Assembly (NCBI GenBank): GCA_030630445.1
Contig: DAOVNC010000175.1
Coordinates: forward strand, 1-7,347
DNA from: Kiritimatiellales bacterium
GTDB taxonomy: Bacteria; Verrucomicrobiota; Kiritimatiellia; Kiritimatiellales; Pontiellaceae
Length of the DNA stretch: 7,347 bases
Direction of reading: 5' to 3'
A program made the translations under genes and the position numbers. Shown here in pieces: positions 1 to 5,224 of this stretch; the stretch's first letter is position 1, and each line of letters opens with the position of its first letter. The notes beneath the pieces were generated by a model that was not told where the DNA came from, did not search any database, and saw only the letters and a list, made by a program, of their open reading frames with translations.

Positions 1-18
1 ACTTCTATCCGAAGGGAG

Positions 19-447
19 TCACCCTCGCCGGGAAGGAAAAAAGCGCATTGGAAAGTCGGATAACCCGTTCAAGAACACTGCCGTGGTGGGACATGACAAT
101 AAAGCCAATGCTGGTACATTCATAAATTCCACTCCCCTTAGATTGTAAATCATGTTCAGGGTAAAGGTGCCGCAGTCCTCGCCCCCGAAAAAGACGTGTT
201 CCCTGCAGATCTGGTGCTTGCGGCAAAGCTTGTCTACAGTTTCGAGCAAAAGCTCCAAGCCTGCCGGGTTGTTCTTTACGGGGAAAGGGTTTTTGAGCAC
301 CTTGCCGGTTCCATTGCAACAAAGTGCCGTATGCGTAACCTTTGCATAATCGAGTACGATGCAGAGCACTTTCCGGGGATGGCCTGCCCGCTCGAAGAGC
401 TTGAGGATGGTTTGATTCTGCCGGGAGAATATGTTCTTATGCTTCAT
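19..447 (-). pseudogene. IS110-family transposase, N-terminal remnant
   Basis: The 142-aa frame matches the N-terminal RuvC-like DEDD domain of IS110-family transposases (DNA recombinases guided by a bridge RNA). Visible signatures are VLDYAKVTHTALC, with the first catalytic Asp at residue 33, the PFPVKNNPAGLELLL segment, and VFFGGEDCGTF with the catalytic Glu near residue 90. The segment FMNVPAL (about 108-114) matches the usual conserved 'NV.AL' point. After that the similarity stops and the frame ends at a TGA after 28 unrelated-looking residues. Family members usually have about 300-420 residues, so the remaining two catalytic Asp residues and the C-terminal serine-containing Transposase_20 domain are missing. 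The start at 447 is supported by GGAGGT nine bases upstream. It is almost certainly inactive. The break may be a deletion or insertion whose other side lies beyond the left edge. Confidence 0.8.
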
Positions 448-452
448 GTTTT

Positions 453-599
453 ATGACCTCCGTATGTATAAGGCGGACGCACCATGCATGCCGCCAGCTA
501 ACATATTACAACGGAGGTCATTTTTTACCCCCGAGCTGAAATCCGGGAGTTTCGCGGAGCGGAGCAAAGGCTCCACTCCACTCCCGAATATTCAGCTCG
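453..599 (-). ncRNA. Candidate bridge-RNA-like structured leader of the IS110 remnant
   Basis: Two adjacent imperfect stem-loops fill the non-coding leader upstream of the transposase. Stem-loop 1 (532-599) pairs CGAGCTGAA at 532-540 with 591-599, CGGGAG at 544-549 with 581-586, and GGAGC at 561-565 with 570-574, leaving asymmetric internal loops. Stem-loop 2 (453-521) pairs ATGACCTCCGT at 453-463 with 511-521 and GGCGG at 472-476 with 491-495, leaving large internal loops. IS110-group elements are known to encode the bridge RNA between the left end and the recombinase start, with two internal-loop guide domains, and this position and architecture fit. I have no evidence for guide pairing because the other end of the element is missing. 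It could also simply be a structured mRNA leader. Confidence 0.4.
455..460 (-). promoter_or_regulatory. Strong Shine-Dalgarno of the IS110 transposase, inside a stem
   Basis: Read on the minus strand, GGAGGT lies at good spacing before the ATG at 447 and fixes the start of the transposase. The same bases form the 3' arm of an 11-bp perfect inverted repeat (453-463 with 511-521), so in the transcript the site can be paired and hidden. Confidence 0.65.
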
Positions 600-606
600 T
601 GGAAAG

Positions 607-617
607 GTGCCAGTCCT
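607..617. repeat. Left target duplication of MITE-like element 1 (decayed)
   Basis: The 11 bases immediately left of the element match the 11 immediately right of it (843-853) at 9 positions, including CAGTCCT perfectly. This is compatible with an 11-bp target-site duplication that has since mutated. Confidence 0.45.
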
Positions 618-842
618 GAATGGCACTTAGTTAAGGAGTTTTAGCCTGCAAACATTGACTGTAATCGTGAGTTTGATTTTCTGGAATCCGCTTGGTTTTG
701 GGTGATTTAAATACGATGGAATCCCGATGGATTCGCCTGGTATTATTGAATGGCAATGTGATTTCATTGCGAAATTTAAAAAGGTAGGTGTGAGTAGATA
801 CGCTTCTATCATTGGCTAATAAGGCTTAACTAAGTGCCATTC
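618..842. mobile_element. MITE-like non-autonomous element 1 (225 bp)
   Basis: The element is bounded by inverted repeats. The outer 17 bases GAATGGCACTTAGTTAA (618-634) are matched perfectly by 826-842 on the other strand. The similarity then continues to 646/814 for 25 matches in 29. The interior is AT-richer than the flanking genes and has no credible gene. It holds two small perfect hairpins, GAATCC/GGATTC at 719-734 and GCAATG/CATTGC at 753-770. Flanking 11-bp near-repeats (607-617, 843-853) look like a target duplication. A duplication of this length is typical of IS4-type DDE elements, which is an inference only, because no transposase is present. Confidence 0.65.
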
Positions 843-853
843 GGGTCAGTCCT
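843..853. repeat. Right target duplication of MITE-like element 1 (decayed)
   Basis: GGGTCAGTCCT, the right partner of GTGCCAGTCCT at 607-617, matches it at 9 of 11 positions. The two differences suggest an old insertion. Confidence 0.45.
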
Positions 854-1133
854 TTGATATTGGTGTCGAGGGAAATCTAACGACAAACCCACCACCCCGG
901 GGCGCAAGGGAGGAGGCGGCTCTGAATCATCCAACCGTTGAGCGGTGATGCAACATTCCCTCCGCCAAGCACGCCGGAGAGCGCCTGTTATCGCCCCCGC
1001 TCCCCTCTGGCACCGCTTCGGCTTCCGGTGGCCTCCAGCCCAAGCCGCGCCATTCACCCCTCAGCCTCGCTTTGCGTTTCTCGCCCTTTCCTTGGTTGAT
1101 GTCGGAAGAGGAAGTTGATAAAAATAATCCCCT
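854..1133. other. Intergenic stretch without a recognisable gene
   Basis: This GC-rich, pyrimidine-rich stretch separates element 1 from the peptidase gene. Minus-strand frames stay open across part of it (for example 830-1057), but their translations are low-complexity, rich in Arg, Gly and Pro, and resemble no family I recognise. I see no tRNA, repeat array or strong terminator. The only signal I would keep is the promoter-like pair at its 3' end. Confidence 0.5.
1096..1124 (+). promoter_or_regulatory. Possible sigma70-type promoter for the S9 peptidase
   Basis: TTGATG (1096-1101, 4 of 6 to consensus) and TAAAAT (1119-1124, 5 of 6) are separated by 17 bases. The implied transcription start near 1130-1132 lies only a few bases before the ATG at 1134, so the message would be nearly leaderless. 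There is no Shine-Dalgarno at normal spacing; GAGGA at 1108-1112 is about 21 bases away. This is consistent but unproven. Confidence 0.3.
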
Positions 1134-3503
1134 ATGAGAATCTCTATCTACGCCACCCTCGCCCTGCTGGTCTCGACGGCCACGGCGGGGGTCGACTATA
1201 AAGCCGCCCGTTCGCTCCAGGGGAGAATGGGCGGAACGGTTGCAAACCAAAAAATCGCCGCCGTATGGGCACCCGATGGCTCGGCGCTCTACTACCGCCG
1301 CGGCGGAAAGATCCTGCGGGTTGATACGCGCAACGGCGAAAGTACAACGGCCATCGAATCCAGCATTCTCAAACCGTTTTTCCAGGGATTGCAACCGCGC
1401 ATCCTGCGGTTTGAGATCGATCAGAATGGCGACTTCGTCTGCTTGGCCGCGGCTAAGAAGCAGGTTCACATCTTTCGTGTTTCAAGTGGAAAGGTGACGG
1501 AGCTGGAGCCTGAGGCCGATCCGTTCGCCTTGGTTCCACGCAAAGCCGGCAAACGGGAAAGAAGCGGGATGGGTCACGGTTCCACCCGGATCTACTTTAT
1601 CAACAACAGTCCTGAACCCGCTGATATCCACTGGGTGGACTTTTCCGGGGTGCACCAAAAAATGATTACGCTCGAACCCGGAAAAACCTACGCTCAATCC
1701 ACCACCGCCGGACACGTCTTCACTGCCGGAAAGCTGGCCTTCACCGCCACGAAAAAACCGGCCATCGCGTATATCGCCGCCGCCCTGCCGAAATCAATCA
1801 TTGTTCAGGTTTCCAAGGAGTGGAAGGCGACCTTTAAAAACCACAACCTTTTTGCCGATGGAACCCAACTGACCTTCGACGGTTCCGAGGATTGGAAATA
1901 TTGCGGTCCAACCTATCGCTCCCCCGACGGGCGCTATCTGGTCGCCATGCGCGTAAAGACCGGCACCAACCGCCACATCGACCTCGTCGAAGCGGCGCCC
2001 AAAGACCAGTTGCAACCCAGAACCAGATCCATCTACTACCCTAAAGCTGGCGACACATTGAATGTGCGCAAACCCCATCTGTTCAATTTGAAAACCGGTA
2101 ATGAAATCCCGCTGGACGATGCGCTGTTTTCCAATCCTTGGAGCCTGATCGGATTCTACTGGAACCCCGATGGCAAGCAGTTCTTTTTCATCTACAACGA
2201 ACGCGGCCACCAGATCCTTCGCGTGCTTTCCATCGAGGCCTCAACGGGCAAGGTAGTCTCGGTGGTTGAAGAATCCAGTCCCACCTTCATCAACTATTCC
2301 CAAAAGCGATACCTCACCTACATCGACGAAACCGATGACGCCATCTGGATGTCGGAACGCAGTGGCTGGAACCATCTGTATCTGGTTGACCGAAAAGCCG
2401 GTACCACCACTCCGATCACCACGGGCGAGTGGGTCGTGCGCGATGTCGATCATATCGATGCCGAAAAGCGCCAGATCTGGTTCCGTGCCGCCGGCATCCA
2501 TCCCGATCAAGATCCCTATTACATCCACCACGCCCGCATCAATTTTGACGGCACTGACTTGGTACTGCTCACCGAGGGCAACGGTACGCACGACCTTGGT
2601 TTCTCCCCGGACCGCCGATTCTATACCGACACCTGGTCGCGCGTCGACCAGCCGCCCGTCCACGAGCTGCGCCGCTCGTCCGACGGAAAAAAAGTTGCGG
2701 ATCTTGGGAAAGCCGATGCCGCCAAGCTTCTCGCCATCCATCCGCATCTGCCCGAATCGTTTGTCGCCAAGGGGCGCGATGGCACCACCGACATCTATGG
2801 TGTCATCTTCCGCCCCAGCCATTTTGATCCCGAAAGGAAATATCCCGTCGTCGAACGGATCTACGCCGGTCCGCACGACTATTTTGTGCCCAAGGAATTT
2901 TCGGCCTACCACGGTGCGCAACGGCTGGCCGAACTCGGCTTCATTGTTGTGCAGATCGATGGCATGGGCACCAATTGGCGCTCCAAAAGATTCCACGACG
3001 TCTGTTGGAAGAATCTCAAGGATTCCGGGTTCCCTGATCGCATCGCCTGGATGAAGGCCGCCGCGAAGAAATACCCATGCATGGATCTCTCCCGGGTTGG
3101 AATCTATGGTGGCTCCGCCGGGGGGCAGAGCGCCATGCGCGCCGTTCTCGACTATCCCGAATTTTATAAGGCCGCCGCTTCCGACTGTGGATGCCACGAC
3201 AACCGCATGGACAAGATCTGGTGGAACGAGGCCTGGATGGGCTGGCCCGTCGACGAAAGCTATGCCGAAAACTCCAACATGCTCGACGCGCACAAGCTCG
3301 GCGGAAAGTTGCTGCTCACCGTCGGCATGCTCGACCGCAACGTCGACCCTTCCTCCACGCTGCAAGTGGTCGATGCGTTGATCAAGGCCGATAAGGATTT
3401 TGAGTTCATCGCTTTCCCGTCCCTAGGCCACGGCGCAGGCGAAAGCCCCTACGGCCAGCGCCGCCGCGAGGAGTTCTTTGTGCGGCATTTGCTGGGGCTG
3501 TAG
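1134..3503 (+). CDS. Secreted S9 (DPP-IV-like) serine peptidase with VHL-like insert
   Basis: This 789-aa exported peptidase has a signal peptide (residues 1-18, cleavage after TATA before GVDY), part of a beta-propeller, an inserted VHL-beta-like domain (about 150-200), the rest of the DPP-IV N-terminal propeller (about 220-535), and a C-terminal alpha/beta hydrolase (about 545-789). The catalytic triad is Ser661 in GGSAGG, Asp734 in MLDRNVDP and His766 in LGHGAG. Family-typical stretches include HNLF..GTQLTFDG, AAPKDQLQP, IWMSERSGWNHLYL, FHDVCWKNLKDSGFPDRI and CGCHDNRMDKIWWNEAWMGW. The double-Glu motif that anchors the substrate N-terminus in true DPP-IV is not visible: DWKYCGPTYRSPDG stands where a DWVYEEE-type motif is expected. 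Exopeptidase specificity is therefore uncertain. It probably degrades peptides in the periplasm or outside the cell. The ATG at 1134 is the first in-frame start after a stop at 1125, and the signal peptide supports it. It converges with the sulfatase operon. Confidence 0.93.
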   Translation: MRISIYATLALLVSTATAGVDYKAARSLQGRMGGTVANQKIAAVWAPDGSALYYRRGGKILRVDTRNGESTTAIESSILKPFFQGLQPRILRFEIDQNGDFVCLAAAKKQVHIFRVSSGKVTELEPEADPFALVPRKAGKRERSGMGHGSTRIYFINNSPEPADIHWVDFSGVHQKMITLEPGKTYAQSTTAGHVFTAGKLAFTATKKPAIAYIAAALPKSIIVQVSKEWKATFKNHNLFADGTQLTFDGSEDWKYCGPTYRSPDGRYLVAMRVKTGTNRHIDLVEAAPKDQLQPRTRSIYYPKAGDTLNVRKPHLFNLKTGNEIPLDDALFSNPWSLIGFYWNPDGKQFFFIYNERGHQILRVLSIEASTGKVVSVVEESSPTFINYSQKRYLTYIDETDDAIWMSERSGWNHLYLVDRKAGTTTPITTGEWVVRDVDHIDAEKRQIWFRAAGIHPDQDPYYIHHARINFDGTDLVLLTEGNGTHDLGFSPDRRFYTDTWSRVDQPPVHELRRSSDGKKVADLGKADAAKLLAIHPHLPESFVAKGRDGTTDIYGVIFRPSHFDPERKYPVVERIYAGPHDYFVPKEFSAYHGAQRLAELGFIVVQIDGMGTNWRSKRFHDVCWKNLKDSGFPDRIAWMKAAAKKYPCMDLSRVGIYGGSAGGQSAMRAVLDYPEFYKAAASDCGCHDNRMDKIWWNEAWMGWPVDESYAENSNMLDAHKLGGKLLLTVGMLDRNVDPSSTLQVVDALIKADKDFEFIAFPSLGHGAGESPYGQRRREEFFVRHLLGL

Positions 3504-3508
3504 CCGAT

Positions 3509-3557
3509 GGCTTTTCTGTAGGTGAGATCCAAGATCTCGCCCTCCGTTTGAAAAGCC
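3509..3557 (+). terminator. Nested hairpin just after the peptidase stop; possible terminator or REP-like
   Basis: The outer arms GGCTTTTC (3509-3516) and GAAAAGCC (3550-3557) pair over 8 bp. Inside them, GGTGAGATC (3521-3529) pairs with GATCTCGCC (3533-3541) over 9 positions with one G-T, around a CAA loop. It begins six bases after the stop codon. No T-run follows, so it is not a canonical intrinsic terminator. It could protect the 3' end or be one copy of a dispersed REP-like palindrome. Confidence 0.4.
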
Positions 3558-3573
3558 CGCTCCACGAATCCGC

Positions 3574-3584
3574 GATCATGGATC
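3574..3584. repeat. Left 11-bp target duplication of MITE-like element 2
   Basis: GATCATGGATC is repeated exactly at 3807-3817, directly flanking both ends of the element. Confidence 0.65.
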
Positions 3585-3627
3585 TATCTATTATACGTAT
3601 TTCCGTGCGACTGACGCCTCAGGGGAA

Positions 3628-3673
3628 AAGCGGTATGCCGACCTGCAAACGAGCCATTCCTCCGGCACCGCTT
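3628..3673 (+). repeat. Inverted repeat inside element 2, alternative pairing partner
   Basis: AAGCGGT (3628-3634) pairs with ACCGCTT (3667-3673), continued by GCCG (3637-3640) with CGGC (3663-3666). The same ACCGCTT can instead pair with a second AAGCGGT at 3692-3698, so two folds are mutually exclusive. Confidence 0.45.
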
Positions 3674-3687
3674 CCCTCACGTTGTTC

Positions 3688-3743
3688 GGGTAAGCGGTCT
3701 CTACACCATGGGGATGCTGTTTTGTGTGTAGAGAACGTTTACC
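3688..3743 (+). repeat. Long hairpin inside element 2
   Basis: GGGTAAGCGGTCTCTACAC (3688-3706) and GTGTAGAGAACGTTTACCC (3725-3743) are inverted copies with 17 of 19 pairs and an 18-base loop. On the plus strand no T-run follows, so a terminator is not indicated. It is the strongest secondary structure in the intergenic gap and lies near the centre-right of the element. Confidence 0.7.
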
Positions 3744-3806
3744 CGCAGCGCAGCAAGGAAAACGTTGCCCGCCAGCAGAAGGTATAACCTATATGTAGAA
3801 TAGATA

Positions 3807-3817
3807 GATCATGGATC
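3807..3817. repeat. Right 11-bp target duplication of MITE-like element 2
   Basis: This is an exact copy of GATCATGGATC at 3574-3584. Joining the flanks without the element gives a near-palindrome (CCGCGATC-ATG-GATCACGG), so the insertion went into a hairpin-like site downstream of the sulfatase. Confidence 0.65.
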
Positions 3818-3827
3818 ACGGCTACAG

Positions 3828-5210
3828 CTAGGTGGTGTACATGGTCTTGGCAACAATATGGGTCGGATAGGCGTCGCCGGTTTCGGCGATCCACTGCAGG
3901 AGTCGGTCGTAGAGTTGTTCCTTGATGGTGGTGAAGGCGTCATCGTCCTTGAGGTTGACCAGCTCGTAGGGATCGGTGTCGAGGTCGTACATGAGGGTAA
4001 CGCTGTCGATGGACAGCGTGTCCTGGATAACGAGCTTGTAGCGGTCGGTGACGATTGAGCGCCAAGGGGTCTGGTGCTCGCAATAGATGGAATCCACCTC
4101 CGGCATGGCCAGCCCGCGGGCCGCCGTTGACTTGTCGACGCCCGTGCAGGTTTTTGGAATGGGCAGCCCGCAGAGGCCGAGCAGCGTCGGCATCATATCG
4201 ACCCCGCCGATGAGCGTGTCGGAAATATGGCCGGAGGGAATCGTGCCGGGCTTCCGCATGAAGAGCGGAATGTGTGCGGATTCCTCCTGCGGAAGGCTTT
4301 TGTACAATAAGTTATGCGATTTGTGCATGTCGCCGTGGTCGGCGGTGAAGACCACCAGTGTGTTGTCTGCCATCCCGTTGTCATGGAGAAACTGCATGAG
4401 GCGGCCAAAGTTGTCGTCAAGTGCCGTGCATTGGGCGAAATAGTCCGCCAGATTGCCGGCATTGGGGTTGCCTGCGGGAACGTTAGGCCTGCGGTCGGCT
4501 TCCGTCACGGTGTAGGTTTTGTATTCCGAAGGCACCTCCCCATATGGAGTATGCGGTGGCCCCCACGAGAGGTAGCAGAACCAGGGGCGTGTGCGGTTGT
4601 GGTCGATAAAATTCATGGCCAGGTCGGTCTGGACGGCGGGTTCGTATTCGGCGTGGTCGATCCGGGTTCCGTCCGTTTCAAAGTAGCGGCCGGGAATATA
4701 TTCATGGCCGCGGTTGTAGCCTTCGTAGGTGGTGAACCCGCGCCGCCGCCAACCGGGCGGGATATAGCCGGGCTTGGCCGATCCATCGTAGTGGGTCTTT
4801 CCAATGTAGTGGGTGGCATAGCCGGCTTCGCCGAAAACCTCGGCGAGGCAGCGGTTGCCCGGCGGAAGCATGATATCGTTTTTCATCATGCCGGTCTGGT
4901 GCGGGTAGCGGCCGGTCATGAGGGTCGAGCGTTCCGGGGTGCACAGCGGCGTGGTGGCATAGGCCTTGCGCCAGCGCAGGCCTTCGCCGACAAACTGGTC
5001 GAAGTTCGGGGTCTGCACCAGCGCATCGTTCACTTCGCCGTGGCTAAATGCGCAGAAGCGCCACTGGTCCACCAGCACAAACAGCAGGTTTGGTTTGCTT
5101 CCACCCGCCGCCTGCACGGGATCGACCCCCCACGGCAGGGCCAGCGCCCCCATGCCGCCTAGAAATGAACGCCGTTTAAACCGGATTGGATTGGATGTCG
5201 ATGTTTTCAT
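3828..5210 (-). CDS. Tat-exported type I (formylglycine) sulfatase
   Basis: This 460-aa hydrolase removes sulfate esters, probably from a polysaccharide or glycan outside the cytoplasm. Residues 1-36 form a Tat-type signal (KRRSFLGG, a hydrophobic stretch, then VQAA). The alkaline-phosphatase-like sulfatase fold starts at PNLLFVLVDQWRF (metal ligand Asp48). The nucleophile motif is C90-T-P-E-R94 followed by STLMTGRYPHQTG; Cys90 must be oxidised to formylglycine by a maturase encoded elsewhere. Other expected active-site residues are present: Lys138 and His140 in IGKTHY, His220 in GPPHTPY, Asp291/His292 in TADHGDMHKSH, and Lys304. The C-terminal subdomain ends with the usual YDL..DPYELVNL segment. 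Length and motifs indicate an intact enzyme. The exact substrate cannot be read from sequence. The start codon overlaps the stop of the upstream Ig/LRR gene (TAATG), and AAGGTG eight bases upstream supports it. Confidence 0.94.
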   Translation of the reverse strand: MKTSTSNPIRFKRRSFLGGMGALALPWGVDPVQAAGGSKPNLLFVLVDQWRFCAFSHGEVNDALVQTPNFDQFVGEGLRWRKAYATTPLCTPERSTLMTGRYPHQTGMMKNDIMLPPGNRCLAEVFGEAGYATHYIGKTHYDGSAKPGYIPPGWRRRGFTTYEGYNRGHEYIPGRYFETDGTRIDHAEYEPAVQTDLAMNFIDHNRTRPWFCYLSWGPPHTPYGEVPSEYKTYTVTEADRRPNVPAGNPNAGNLADYFAQCTALDDNFGRLMQFLHDNGMADNTLVVFTADHGDMHKSHNLLYKSLPQEESAHIPLFMRKPGTIPSGHISDTLIGGVDMMPTLLGLCGLPIPKTCTGVDKSTAARGLAMPEVDSIYCEHQTPWRSIVTDRYKLVIQDTLSIDSVTLMYDLDTDPYELVNLKDDDAFTTIKEQLYDRLLQWIAETGDAYPTHIVAKTMYTT

Positions 5211-5224
5211 TAGTAGATCACCTT
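5208..5224 (-). promoter_or_regulatory. TAATG overlap and ribosome binding site of the sulfatase
   Basis: On the minus strand the last codons of the LRR gene carry AAGGTG, then eight bases, then ATG. The A of the ATG is the last base of the LRR gene's TAA stop. The ribosome binding site therefore lies inside the upstream coding sequence, which favours termination-reinitiation and roughly linked expression of both proteins. Confidence 0.65.

Larger units (their letters stand above)
3585..3806. mobile_element. MITE-like non-autonomous element 2 (222 bp)
   Basis: The terminal inverted repeats are TATCTATTATACGTAT (3585-3600) and, read inward on the other strand from 3806, TATCTATTCTACATAT, 14 of 16 identical. 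Perfect 11-bp direct repeats flank the ends. The interior has no credible gene. An open frame at 3548-3787 crosses the left boundary and has no family features. The interior is highly structured, with a long hairpin at 3688-3743 and a smaller one at 3628-3673. The element sits between the convergent 3' ends of the peptidase and the sulfatase, a place where insertion is harmless. The mobilising transposase is unknown. Confidence 0.65.

Noticed and set aside
627..812. 61-codon minus-strand frame inside element 1
   Set aside because: It is too short for a transposase, has no motif, and lies between the terminal repeats of a non-autonomous element.
830..1469. Overlapping minus-strand frames upstream of and into the peptidase
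   Set aside because: They are Arg/Gly/Pro-rich and low-complexity, overlap a well-supported gene, and show no recognisable domain.
2241..3365. 374-codon open frame antisense to the peptidase gene
   Set aside because: It lies wholly inside a gene with clear catalytic motifs, and its translation is Val/Gly/Asp-rich with no family features. It is a high-GC3 shadow.
3664..3770. Possible integron attC site in the structured gap between convergent genes
   Set aside because: No RYYYAAC/GTTRRRY pair is arranged as required, and no integrase or cassette is nearby. The MITE-like boundaries explain the symmetry better.
3548..3787. 79-codon plus-strand frame after the peptidase
   Set aside because: It crosses the left end and target duplication of element 2 and covers its hairpins, so it is not a conserved gene.
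4314..5162. 282-codon plus-strand open frame opposite the sulfatase
   Set aside because: It is the mirror of the sulfatase codon pattern; the translation resembles nothing and has no ribosome site.
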